From positions 62,001 to 126,000 of the forward strand of contig CAVTON010000002.1 in assembly GCA_963736455.1 (NCBI GenBank): a stretch of 64,000 nucleotides of DNA. Reading direction: 5' to 3'. Position numbers and translations under genes: made by a program. The stretch comes from DAHUXD01 sp963736455 (lineage in GTDB: Bacteria; Acidobacteriota; Thermoanaerobaculia; UBA5066; Gp7-AA6). Below the pieces are notes generated by a model. It did no database searches. It was not told the origin of the DNA and was given only the letters and a program-made list of their open reading frames with translations. Positions 1 to 8,201 of the stretch are shown one piece after another (the stretch's first letter is position 1; each line of letters starts with the position of its first letter).

Positions 1-555
1 GAAGGCGAGCACGGCCCCGGCGGCGAGCGACGTCGCGCCGTCGGCGAGGAACAGGTAGCGAAACGAGATCGTCGCGAGAATTCCTCCGACGGCGGGCCCG
101 ATGGCCATGCCCAGGTTGATCGCGAGCCGGTAGACCGAGAAGGCCGACTTGCGGCGCGAGGGTTCGACGGCCTCGCCGAAGAAGGACATCGCGGCCGGAC
201 GGAAGGCCTCGGTGAGCATCGCCAGCGTGATCGTCGCCGCGACGACGGCGGGAAGGCTCCGAGCGAGGGGATACAGGAGAAGCATGCCACCCGAGAGAAA
301 GAGCGAGACGCGCATCAGCGGCACCGAGCCGAAGCGATCGGCGAGCCGCCCGGCGAGAGGGCCCGCGACGATCGCCCCGACGCCGTAGAGAAAGAGGACG
401 AAGCCCGCCCGCTCGGGCGAATAGCCCCGGTCGTGCGTCAGGAAGAGGACGAGGAACGAGAGCACCATCGAGCCCGAGCGGTTCACGAGCGTCGAGGCGA
501 AGACGATCCAGACCGGCCGAGGCAGGCCCCTGAGCGCCTTCCAGTATTTCCACAT
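1..555 (-). CDS. MFS transporter, N-terminal part (3' end outside window)
   Basis: The reading frame is open from an ATG at 553-555 to the window edge and gives 185 residues. It begins MWKYWKALRGLPRPVWIVF and has five or six hydrophobic segments. Between the second and third lies GPLAGRLADRFGS, the classic MFS loop 2-3 signature (G-x-L-a-D-r-x-G). This places it in the drug/efflux-type major facilitator superfamily at the inner membrane; the substrate cannot be deduced. It lies 40 bp downstream of the small membrane protein gene that overlaps trxB, so it may be the last gene of a trxB operon. No strong ribosome-binding site precedes the ATG. The C-terminal half is missing only because the window ends. 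Confidence 0.9.
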   Translation of the reverse strand, partial: MWKYWKALRGLPRPVWIVFASTLVNRSGSMVLSFLVLFLTHDRGYSPERAGFVLFLYGVGAIVAGPLAGRLADRFGSVPLMRVSLFLSGGMLLLYPLARSLPAVVAATITLAMLTEAFRPAAMSFFGEAVEPSRRKSAFSVYRLAINLGMAIGPAVGGILATISFRYLFLADGATSLAAGAVLAF

Positions 556-595
556 CGGTCCGGAGGTTGTTACGGGCGAATCGCCGTCCGAGTTC

Positions 596-754
596 TCAGA
601 GCCTCCTCAGCAAGGCGGCCGCGATCCAGGCGAGCAGTGCCAGGGCAGCCATGAACCCGAGGACGTAGAAGAGGATCGCGGCAAACGACGCTCGGCGGGG
701 ATCTCCGTCCGGCTCCGGCGGCGTCTCCGCCGGACCGTTCTCGTCCTCATCCAT
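596..754 (-). CDS. 52-aa single-pass membrane protein overlapping trxB
   Basis: This short frame encodes an acidic, proline-rich N-terminus (MDEDENGPAETPPEPDGD), then one membrane helix (FAAILFYVLGFMAALALLAW) and a basic tail ending LLRRL. Its ATG lies inside the last codons of trxB: the two genes share 747-754, so translation is probably coupled. The acidic-outside, basic-end pattern resembles other small inner-membrane proteins, but no family is recognised. It could be a minor membrane partner of the reductase or of the downstream transporter; this is inference from position only. Confidence 0.6.
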   Translation of the reverse strand: MDEDENGPAETPPEPDGDPRRASFAAILFYVLGFMAALALLAWIAAALLRRL

Positions 755-1697
755 GGATGCCGCGCGACGCGAGCCACCGTTCCGCGTCGATCGCGGCCTT
801 GCATCCCTCGCCCGCGGCGGACACCGCCTGGCGATAGGTCGGATCGGCGACGTCGCCGGCGGCGAAGACTCCCTCCACCGAGGTCGCGGTCGAAGGGTGC
901 CTGATCCTGACGTAGCCGACGTCGTTCAACGCCAGCTTGCCGCGGAAGATCGCGGTGTTGGGGGAGTGGCCGATCGCGACGAACACGCCCTGCGTCGCGA
1001 AGGGCGTCTTCTCGCCCGTCCGCGTGTCCTCGAGCGTCACGCCCGCCACTCCGCCGGGCCCTCCCTGGATGTCCGCGACGGTCGCGTTCAGCTTCCACTC
1101 AATCTTCGGATTCAGGCGCGCGCGGTCGAGCATGATCCGCGAAGCGCGAAACTCCTCGCGGCGGTGAACCACCGTGACCTTCGAGGCGAACTTCGTCAGA
1201 AAGGTCGCCTCCTCCATCGCGGTGTCGCCGCCGCCCACGACGACGACCTCCTTGCCCTTGAAGAAGAAGCCGTCGCAGGTCGCGCAGGCCGACACGCCGT
1301 GGCCCATGAGCATCTTCTCCGACTCGATGCCGAGGAGCTTCGCCGAGGCGCCGGAGGAGACGATGACGGCGTCGGCGGTGATCGTGCTGGCGGCGTCGAG
1401 GACGAGCGTGAAGGGCGGCCGCGTGAAGTCCACCTCGGTCACCGTGTCGAGAACGACTTCGGTGCCGAAGCGCTTGGCCTGCTCGCGAAAGATCTCCATG
1501 AGCTCCGGTCCCTGGATGCCGTCCCGGAAGCCGGGATAGTTCTCGACCTCGGTGGTGATCGTGAGCTGGCCGCCGGGCTGCGGTCCCTCGAAGATGACGG
1601 GAAAGAGCTCGGCCCGCGAGGCGTACAGGGCGGCGGTCCACCCGGCGGGGCCGGAACCGATGATCGCGATGCGGTAGTGCGTCTTGGTGGGTGCCAT
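747..1697 (-). CDS. trxB: Thioredoxin reductase
   Basis: This 316-residue flavoprotein has the family's usual length and should reduce thioredoxin with NADPH in the cytoplasm. The FAD-binding motif GSGPAGWTAA is at residues 14-23. The redox-active CATC (Cys138, Cys141) is followed by DGFFF. The NADPH-binding GGGDTAMEEA lies in the second Rossmann domain, and the C-terminal FAD contact FAAGDVADPTYRQ is present. The CxxC between the two halves of the NADPH domain separates it from ferredoxin-NADP reductase-like relatives. The gene is divergent from the aminotransferase at 1757 and overlaps the next small gene by 8 bp. Confidence 0.97.
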   Translation of the reverse strand: MAPTKTHYRIAIIGSGPAGWTAALYASRAELFPVIFEGPQPGGQLTITTEVENYPGFRDGIQGPELMEIFREQAKRFGTEVVLDTVTEVDFTRPPFTLVLDAASTITADAVIVSSGASAKLLGIESEKMLMGHGVSACATCDGFFFKGKEVVVVGGGDTAMEEATFLTKFASKVTVVHRREEFRASRIMLDRARLNPKIEWKLNATVADIQGGPGGVAGVTLEDTRTGEKTPFATQGVFVAIGHSPNTAIFRGKLALNDVGYVRIRHPSTATSVEGVFAAGDVADPTYRQAVSAAGEGCKAAIDAERWLASRGIHG

Positions 1698-1742
1698 GGC
1701 GCGGGGAGAATATCAGCGGGACGAACGGTCGCGCGAGACCGA

Positions 1743-1748
1743 TACAAT
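1743..1748 (+). promoter_or_regulatory. -10 box TACAAT of the aminotransferase gene
   Basis: TACAAT ends 8 nt before the ATG at 1757, so transcription would start about 2 nt from the start codon. No -35 element is obvious. It is one of a series of such boxes in this window. Confidence 0.45.
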
Positions 1749-1756
1749 CCGCGCCG

Positions 1757-2914
1757 ATGCGCCCGGCGCTCTCCTCGAGGCTCGCGAGCTTCGGCACGAC
1801 GATCTTCACCGAGATGACGCGCCTCGCGAACGAGCACGGCGCGATCAATCTCTCGCAGGGCTTCCCCGACTTCGACGGTCCCGAATTCGTCAAGGACGCC
1901 GCGATCGCGGCGATCCGGGCGGGCCATGGACAATACGCCCGCATGACGGGGTTGCCCGAGCTCCATCGCGCCCTGGCCGCGAAGTACCGCCGCGACTGGG
2001 GGCTCGACTTCGCGCCGGATGCGGAGATCGTCGTCACCTCCGGCGCGACCGAGGCGATCTTCGCGGCGATCCAGGGAATCTGCGACGCGGGCGACGAGGT
2101 CGTCCTCTTCGAGCCGTACTACGACTCGTACAAGGCGAGTGTCCGCATGGCCGATGCCGTGCCGCGGATCGTCACGCTCCGCGAGCCCGACTGGAGCTTC
2201 GATCCGGCACAGCTTTCCGCGGCCTTCGGTCCCCGCACGCGCGCGGTGCTCCTGAACAGCCCGCACAACCCGACGGGCAAGGTGTTCTCGATCGCCGAGC
2301 TCGAGGCGATCGCCGCCCTGTGCCGGACCCGCGGCGTCCTCTGCATCACGGACGAGGTGTACGAGCACCTCGTCTACGAGGGCCGCCACGTCCCGATGGC
2401 GTCGCTTCCCGGCATGCGGGAGCGGACGATCACGATCTCGTCCTTCGGCAAGACCTTCTCGCTGACCGGCTGGAAGATCGGCTGGGCGTGCGGGCCGCCC
2501 GAGCTCGCCGCGGCCGTGCGGACCGCGCATCAGTTCATCACCTTCGCGACCGCGACGCCGCTCCAGCACGGGGCCGCGGCGGCGCTTGGCGCAGGGGTCG
2601 AGTATTACGCGGCGCTCCTCTCCGACTATCGCGAGCGGCGCGACTATCTCGTCCAGGAGCTCTCGCGGATCGGGTTCCGGCTCGGGGCGCCGGAGGGGAC
2701 GTACTTCGCCTGCGCCGACTTCCGGCAGTTCGGGTTCGAGGACGATCGGGCGTTCGCGCGGCATCTGATCGAGAAGGCGGGAGTCGCCGCGATTCCGCCG
2801 TCGGCCTTCTACGACCGGCCGGAGGAGCCGAGGACGTACGTGCGTTTCGCGTTCTGCAAGAAGCGCGAGACGCTCGAGGCCGCCGTCGCGAGAATGGAGA
2901 AGCTGTGCGCGTAG
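1757..2914 (+). CDS. Class I/II aminotransferase, YbdL/glutamine transaminase-like
   Basis: The 385-residue fold-type I PLP enzyme has the substrate-binding LSQGFPDFD near the N-terminus, NSPHNPTGK at 167-175 and the PLP lysine K232 in SFGKTFSLTGWK. The LSQGFPDF and YEHLVY motifs are typical of the methionine/kynurenine/glutamine transaminase K group (YbdL, MtnE, KAT). These use glutamine or methionine as amino donor and repair 2-oxo-4-methylthiobutanoate. The ATG at 1757 was chosen because it aligns with the family start and has a TACAAT box just upstream; an upstream in-frame ATG at 1691 would add 22 unlikely residues overlapping trxB. Its stop lies inside the start of an omega-amidase gene, which supports a glutamine transaminase role. 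Confidence 0.9.
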   Translation: MRPALSSRLASFGTTIFTEMTRLANEHGAINLSQGFPDFDGPEFVKDAAIAAIRAGHGQYARMTGLPELHRALAAKYRRDWGLDFAPDAEIVVTSGATEAIFAAIQGICDAGDEVVLFEPYYDSYKASVRMADAVPRIVTLREPDWSFDPAQLSAAFGPRTRAVLLNSPHNPTGKVFSIAELEAIAALCRTRGVLCITDEVYEHLVYEGRHVPMASLPGMRERTITISSFGKTFSLTGWKIGWACGPPELAAAVRTAHQFITFATATPLQHGAAAALGAGVEYYAALLSDYRERRDYLVQELSRIGFRLGAPEGTYFACADFRQFGFEDDRAFARHLIEKAGVAAIPPSAFYDRPEEPRTYVRFAFCKKRETLEAAVARMEKLCA

Positions 2915-3675
2915 CACTCGTCCAGATGGACCTGGCCTGGGAGGACGTCGCCGAGAACCACCGGCGCGCCCGTCTCCGGCTGGACGAGGCCCGCGAGAAG
3001 GGCGCCCGGCTCGCGCTCCTGCCCGAGATGTTCTGCACGGGCTTCTCGATGAAGGCGGAGGAGATCGCGCAGCCGGAGGGCGGCCCGTCCGAGAGGTTCC
3101 TGCGCGAGACCGCGCGCGAGCTCGGCCTCTGGATCCTCGCGAGCATTCCGGAGTCCGGGGCGCCTCGTCCGCGGAACATGGCGATTCTCGCGGGACCCGA
3201 CGGCTCCGCGGCGCGATACGCGAAGATCCATCCCTTCACCTTCGGCGGCGAGCACCGCGCCTACACTGGAGGGGACCGGGTCGTGACGGTTCCCGTCGAG
3301 GGGCTTCGGGTGACGCCCCTCGTCTGCTACGACCTTCGCTTTCCCGAGCCGTTCCGCCTCGCGGCCGGCGACACGGATCTCTTCGCCGTGGTCGCGAACT
3401 GGCCCGAGGCGCGCCGCGAGCACTGGCGCACGCTCCTGCGCGCCCGCGCGATCGAGAACCTCTGCTACGTCGCGGGCGTCAATCGCGTCGGCGAGGGCGG
3501 CGGCCTGCGCTATGCCGGCGACTCGGCCGTCGTCTCGCCCTGGGGCGAGGTCCTCGCCGAGGGCTCGGCGGACGAGGCCGTCCTCGTTGCCGACGTGGAT
3601 CCCGCGGTCGTCCGCGACGCGCGCGCGAAGTTCCCGGCGCTCGCCGACCGGCGGCCCGAGGCGTACCGGCGCTAG
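2905..3675 (+). CDS. Omega-amidase (Nit2/YafV-like nitrilase family)
   Basis: This 256-residue carbon-nitrogen hydrolase has the catalytic triad Glu41 (LLPEMFCTG), Lys107 (YAKIHPF) and Cys141 (LVCYDLRFPE). The CYDLRFPE sequence is characteristic of omega-amidases, which hydrolyse alpha-ketoglutaramate (the keto acid of glutamine) to 2-oxoglutarate and ammonia. The GTG start at 2905 overlaps the end of the aminotransferase gene by 10 bp and yields the family's usual MRVALVQMD start. The tight pairing with a YbdL-like aminotransferase matches the known glutamine transaminase/omega-amidase couple, in which the amidase makes transamination irreversible. The gene converges on the SBBP gene, with 15 bp between stops. 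Confidence 0.92.
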   Translation: MRVALVQMDLAWEDVAENHRRARLRLDEAREKGARLALLPEMFCTGFSMKAEEIAQPEGGPSERFLRETARELGLWILASIPESGAPRPRNMAILAGPDGSAARYAKIHPFTFGGEHRAYTGGDRVVTVPVEGLRVTPLVCYDLRFPEPFRLAAGDTDLFAVVANWPEARREHWRTLLRARAIENLCYVAGVNRVGEGGGLRYAGDSAVVSPWGEVLAEGSADEAVLVADVDPAVVRDARAKFPALADRRPEAYRR

Positions 3676-3690
3676 AGGTATTCGCCCCTC

Positions 3691-6600
3691 TCAGCGCCCG
3701 TAGAGCGTGAGCTCGAACGCCTTGACGAGGAAGACGGCCATCTGGCCGCGCGTGTTGGGATTGCCCGGGCAGTAGTTGCCTTCGCCGCAACCGCCCGTGA
3801 CGTTCTCGTGGGAGAGCTGCTCGATCCATGCGGCAAACTGGGACGGGCAGGGAACGTCGTCGAAGATGCCGGCGCAGACGGGCGGGACGTAGGTCGAGCC
3901 GTGCTCGGCCTTGAGCAGAAAGACGGCCACCTGGGCGCGCGTGACGGGGCTGTCGGGGCAGTAGTCGTTGCCGCCGCAGCCGGCGGTGATCCCTTCGGCG
4001 GCGAGCTCTTCGATCCAGTTGGCAATCGTCCCGGGGCCCTGACAGACAACGTCCGCGAAAATGCCGACGCACTGCGGCGGCCCGTAGCCCCGACCATGCT
4101 TGGCTCTGAGAAGAAGGACGGCGATCTGGCTTCGGCTCACGGGCTGATCGGGGCAGTAATTGCCGGAGCCACAGCCCGAGGTGATGTCGTAGTGCAGGAT
4201 CGTTTCGATGTCGCGGTAGAAGATGTTCGACCGCGGCACGTCCGGGAAGCTGTCGGCGATGTGCAGGACGTGCCGGAAGGGGAGGACCTCCGCGACGTCG
4301 AGGGCCTCCGTCAGCTCGGCGTCCCAGTGCGTCGCGGGGCGCGGATCCGGAGCGGAGACGGAGACGACGTAGGCGCCTCCGGCCAGACCCACGGCGCCGG
4401 GGGCGATCGTCGGATACGGGACGGTGCCGGCGACGATCGCATAGGTTGCCCCGGCAGGCCCGCCGAAGGACGTCGCCTGTCCGCTCGGCGACTGCGGCGA
4501 TGTCGTCAGGTTCTGCCAGCTCGGAATCACGGGCACGGTTTCGCCCGGCTCGAAGATGGAGTCGCCGTTGCCGGGGTTCGGGAGCGGATCGACGCTCACC
4601 GAAACGGGGGCGAGGAGAGCCGCGAGATCGAGCGTCAGCCGTGTGACGAAGGCATCCCCGGGGCCCCCTCCGAACGCCGACTGCGCGCCGCCCGCCGTGA
4701 CGGGAAAATCCGTCGAGGTCGTGGAGCCCACGGTGAGGAGCTCGCTCCCGGTCGGGTCGATCTTGACGTCGCCGATCGTGTCGTTCCCGGTGCCCCCGAG
4801 GTAGGTCGACCGGACCAGAATCGTCAACGTCGGATCGAGTCGAGCCACGAAGGAATCCCAGTTGTGATCTCCGGCCGGCTGCGCGCCGCCGAAGGAGCCT
4901 GGAAACGGGTCCGAGCTGGTGAAGCCGGCGACGAAGATGTCGCCGCTCGACGGATCGATCGCGACGTTCTCGGCGATGTCCGGGCTTCCGCCTCCGAGAT
5001 ACGTCGACTGAAGCATCGTCGTCAGCGAGCTGTCGAGACGAACGACGAAGCCGTCGTTGGTGCCTCCGTACTGGGGTTGCGCGCCGCCGGCCGTGCCGGG
5101 AAAGTCCGAAGACTCGGTGCCGCCGGCGACGATGACCTCGCCGCTCGTCGGGTGAATCGCCACCGCGGCGAATTCGTTTTCGGCGGAGCTGCCCCCGAGA
5201 TACGTCGATTGAATCAGCGCCGTCAGGTCCGGATTCAAGCGCGTGACGAAGACGTCCCCGCCCCCTCCCGCGGAGGGTTGGGCGCCTCCCGTCGTACCGG
5301 GGAAGTCGGTCGAGCCCGTCGATCCTGCGGCGAGGACGTCGCCGTCGGCCGGATCGACGGCCACGCCGGCGGCGGCCTCGTAGAAGCTGCCTCCGACGTA
5401 CGTCGACTGGAGAAACGAAGTCAGCGTCGGATCGATTCGGGCCAGAAAGAGGTCGTCGAAGAGGTTCTTGGCGGGTTGTGCGCCTCCCGCGGTGGCGGGA
5501 AGGTCTTCCGAGCTCGTCGTGCCGAGGACGATGATTTCGCCGGTTGCCGGCGAGATCGCGATTCCGGCTGCGGAGTCCACCATGCTGCCGCCGAGGTACG
5601 TCGACTGGACGAGCGTCGAGAGGGTCGGATCGAGTCGTGCGATGAAGACGTCGTAATCGCCGCCCGCGAACGCGGTCTGCGCGCCGCCGGACGTATTCGG
5701 AAAGTCGGTGGAACGCGTGTCGCCCACGACGAATACGTCACCATCCGAAGGGTGGATCGCGATCCCCACGCCGAAGTCTTCGCCCGAGCCGCCGAGGTAC
5801 GTCGCCTGCAGCAGCGTCGTGAGCGACGGGTCGAGCTCCGCGATCATCGCGTCCTCGCCTCCGCCTCCAGTCGAGGGTTGGGCGCCCCCGGTCGTGCCGG
5901 GAAAGTCCAGGGAGGACGTCCCACCGACGACGTACACGTTGCCGGTGGACGGGTCGATGGCCAGACCGCCGGCGTAGTCGAAGTCCGTACCGCCGAGATA
6001 CGTCGACTGAAGCAGGGGATCGATGACGACCGGCAGATGGCGGTCGTAGCGCCCGAGCCGGAAGCCGTAGGTCTTTCCGCGGACGCGGTAGGCGACGTCG
6101 ATCGCTCTTCGCGATCCGTCATGCTCCTGGTACGCCCGGGGCGCCGTGAAGCGCACCTCACCGGCGTCCGTGAGGGCGACGAGGGACCCGTCCTCGCCGA
6201 CGAAGAGTGAATTCGCTCCGCCGATCCGGAACCGAGCTCTTTCAGCCCGCGCGCCGGGCCGCACCGTGAGCACCTTCTCGATCGCCGCTCGCTTCGCTCG
6301 GAGCTTGACGTCGATTCCCGGCCAGACCTCGCCGAGCCCGATCTCTTCATACGAGGCCAAATGGCCCTGCCACCGGCTCGGGTCGTTGCCGCGAAGAAAA
6401 CTGACCCGCGTGACCGCCGGATTCTCGGAATGGAGTGCCGGCGCTCCGTGGAAGGCGCTCTCGGTCAACGTCCATGCGCCGGAGGCTCGGCTTCCCAACG
6501 AATAGACGAGCTAACCGGTTGTCGTGACGAATTCGACGCCGCCCCGCGTCCGGGCCGCGAAGGCGACGCGGGCGTCCCATTGGCCGCAGTTTTCGACGAA

Positions 6601-6726
6601 CGGGACCGTGAGCGGTGGAAGTCGCTCCGTCGTTGCGGGCGGAGTTGGCACGGAAGCCGGGCCCTGGCCGGTCAGTGTCACCGTGCTGAGCAACAGTACC
6701 CCCGCGGCGGTTCCCATCGTCTTCAT
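3691..6726 (-). pseudogene. SBBP-repeat/SLH surface protein interrupted by an in-frame TAG
   Basis: Two consecutive pieces lie in one frame. Residues 1-71 (6514-6726) hold a signal peptide and the usual N-terminal motif of SBBP proteins (VPFVENCGQWDARVAF). A TAG at 6511-6513 follows FVTTTG, and the frame continues LVYSLGSRAS for more than 900 residues. Relatives normally read through this point as ...DGELVYSL, so a single GAG-to-TAG change explains it. The rest contains the conserved pre-repeat region, seven SBBP units beginning STYLGG, a short Ig-like region and three cysteine-containing SLH units. It is either a nonsense-disrupted gene, a readthrough case, a downstream restart, or a sequencing error. 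The long intact remainder argues that the event is recent. Confidence 0.85.
4640..6018 (-). repeat. Seven SBBP (beta-propeller) tandem repeats in the surface protein
   Basis: The motif STYLGG recurs about every 200 bp, near 5997, 5796, 5594, 5396, 5196, 4995 and 4797. Each unit has the form STYLGG, then IAIDP, then GxVxVxGxT, then DFPxTxGGAQ, then a D-x-F/I-ARLDP line. These are divergent protein repeats, not DNA-level identical repeats, and probably fold into a propeller. Confidence 0.85.
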
Positions 6727-6799
6727 GTACGGTTCAGTCGACGGTTTCGTCGATGCCCCCGACAGAAATGTACTCCTCCCGCGGGCCGACGGTGAGGAT

Positions 6800-7996
6800 C
6801 TACACTCTCCCGGCCGCCGCGGCGGAGGCGAAGGTCGCGAGCGCCTCGACGCCTCCGGCGATCATCTCCTCGGACACCGAAAACGAGAAGCGCAGGTGCC
6901 CCTCGCCGTCCGGGCCGAAGACGACCCCCGGAACCGTGGCGATCTTCGCCTCGTCGAGCAGGGTCCGCGCGGCCTGGCGCGAATCCGCGCCGAGCCAGGA
7001 CGGGATCCTCGGAAAGAGATAGAGCGCCGCGCGCGGCGCGTCGAGCTCGAAACCGGCGGCCCGGAGGCCCGCGACGAGGCGGTCGCGGCGCTCGCGGTAG
7101 CCCTTCTTCCACTCGGCGACGTATTCCGTGCCGCGCGACAGGGCCTGGACCGCGGCCCATTGCGTGGGCGTCGAGACGCCGTTCGTCGTGTAGAGCAGGA
7201 CCGTCTTGACCGCGAGCTGGTAGCGCTTCGGCGCAATGACGTACCCGAGGCGCCAGCCCGTCATCGAGTAGCTCTTCGACAGCGTGAAGGCGGTGATCGT
7301 CCGCTCGGCCATGCCGGGCAGCGAGGCCATCGAGACGTGCGGCTCGCCCTCGTACACGAGGTCCTCGTAGGCCTCGTCGGAGATGACGGCGAGGCGGCGC
7401 TCGCGGGCGAACGCCGCGACCTCCTCGATCTCGCCGCGCGAGAAGACGTCGCCGGCGGGGTTCGACGGCGAGTTCCAGTAGAGGACCTTGGTCTGCGGCG
7501 TGGTGCGCTCGGCGAGCGCGGCGGTGAGGCCGCCGCGGCGCGCGGCGATCGTCGGCACGAGGACGGCGCGCGCCTCGTGATACGCGATCAGGTCGGCGAC
7601 CGGCGTCCAGTACGGCGAGAACATCAGGACCTCGTCGCCCGGGTCGAGCAGCGTCGCGAAGCCCGCGAAGAGTCCCTGCATGCCGCCGTTGACGACGACG
7701 GCGGATTCCTCGTCGGCCGTGATGCCGTTCTTTTCGCGCACCTTGGAGAGGATCGCCTTGCGCAGCTCGGGGATGCCCGAGGACGGCGCGTACCGCGTCT
7801 GGTTCCGGGCCAGCGCCTCGCCCATCGCGGACTTGACCGCCTCGGGCGTGTTCATCCACGGCTCGCCGCCTTCGAAACGCCAGACCCTCTGCCCGGTGGC
7901 GAGCAGCTCCATGACCCGATTGCGGACGCGGACGATCTCGGAGAAGCCGACGCCCTCGAAGCGCCGGGCGGTGCGGGGAAACTCTCCCTCGCTCAT
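6800..7996 (-). CDS. Class I/II PLP aminotransferase (aspartate aminotransferase-like)
   Basis: The 398-residue fold-type I enzyme has RYAPSSGIPELRKA near residue 70, NSPSNPAGD at 175-183, SDEAYEDLVY and the PLP lysine K241 in TLSKSYSMTGWRLGY. It probably transfers an amino group between an amino acid and 2-oxoglutarate in the cytoplasm; the exact substrate cannot be told from motifs. The ATG at 7996 overlaps the stop of the upstream small membrane protein gene (ATGA), which fixes this start. It is distinct from the YbdL-like enzyme at 1757. It follows P5C dehydrogenase in the same direction, so an amino-acid catabolic operon is plausible. Confidence 0.88.
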   Translation of the reverse strand: MSEGEFPRTARRFEGVGFSEIVRVRNRVMELLATGQRVWRFEGGEPWMNTPEAVKSAMGEALARNQTRYAPSSGIPELRKAILSKVREKNGITADEESAVVVNGGMQGLFAGFATLLDPGDEVLMFSPYWTPVADLIAYHEARAVLVPTIAARRGGLTAALAERTTPQTKVLYWNSPSNPAGDVFSRGEIEEVAAFARERRLAVISDEAYEDLVYEGEPHVSMASLPGMAERTITAFTLSKSYSMTGWRLGYVIAPKRYQLAVKTVLLYTTNGVSTPTQWAAVQALSRGTEYVAEWKKGYRERRDRLVAGLRAAGFELDAPRAALYLFPRIPSWLGADSRQAARTLLDEAKIATVPGVVFGPDGEGHLRFSFSVSEEMIAGGVEALATFASAAAAGRV

Positions 7997-8184
7997 GCGC
8001 GCTCCGCCGCCGGACGCGGGCGCCGCGCCCCCGTCTCCATGTAGAAGATCGATCCGATGAAGGGCAGCAGGATCACGAACACGGTCCACAGGGCCTTCGT
8101 CGCGCCGTCGGTCGGCATCCGGAAGATCAAGAAAAACGCCACGAGGTCGAACGCGAGCGCGAGGATTCCGATCGTCTGAAACAT
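7993..8184 (-). CDS. 63-aa PLDc_N-type two-helix membrane protein
   Basis: The protein has two hydrophobic helices separated by RMPTDGATKALWT. This is the pattern of the PLDc_N (phospholipase D-nuclease N-terminal) small membrane domain, with the typical W and the P-x-x-G-S-I-F-Y segment. Such proteins stand alone in many bacteria and have no assigned function. A good ribosome-binding site (GGAAGGAACC on the coding strand) precedes the ATG. The stop overlaps the start of the aminotransferase, and the P5C dehydrogenase gene ends 17 bp upstream, so three genes appear to form one transcript. Confidence 0.72.
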   Translation of the reverse strand: MFQTIGILALAFDLVAFFLIFRMPTDGATKALWTVFVILLPFIGSIFYMETGARRPRPAAERA

Positions 8185-8201
8185 CGAGGTTCCTTCCCGG
8201 T

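Noticed and set aside
4640..6018. The 200-bp periodicity as a CRISPR-like or DNA satellite array
   Set aside because: The period comes from protein-level SBBP repeats with divergent DNA; there are no short identical repeats with unique spacers.
3808..6210. An 800-codon plus-strand open frame opposite the SBBP gene
   Set aside because: Its Arg/Gly/Ala-rich sequence has no domain logic and mirrors the repeat period of the real minus-strand gene. It is a high-GC antisense shadow.
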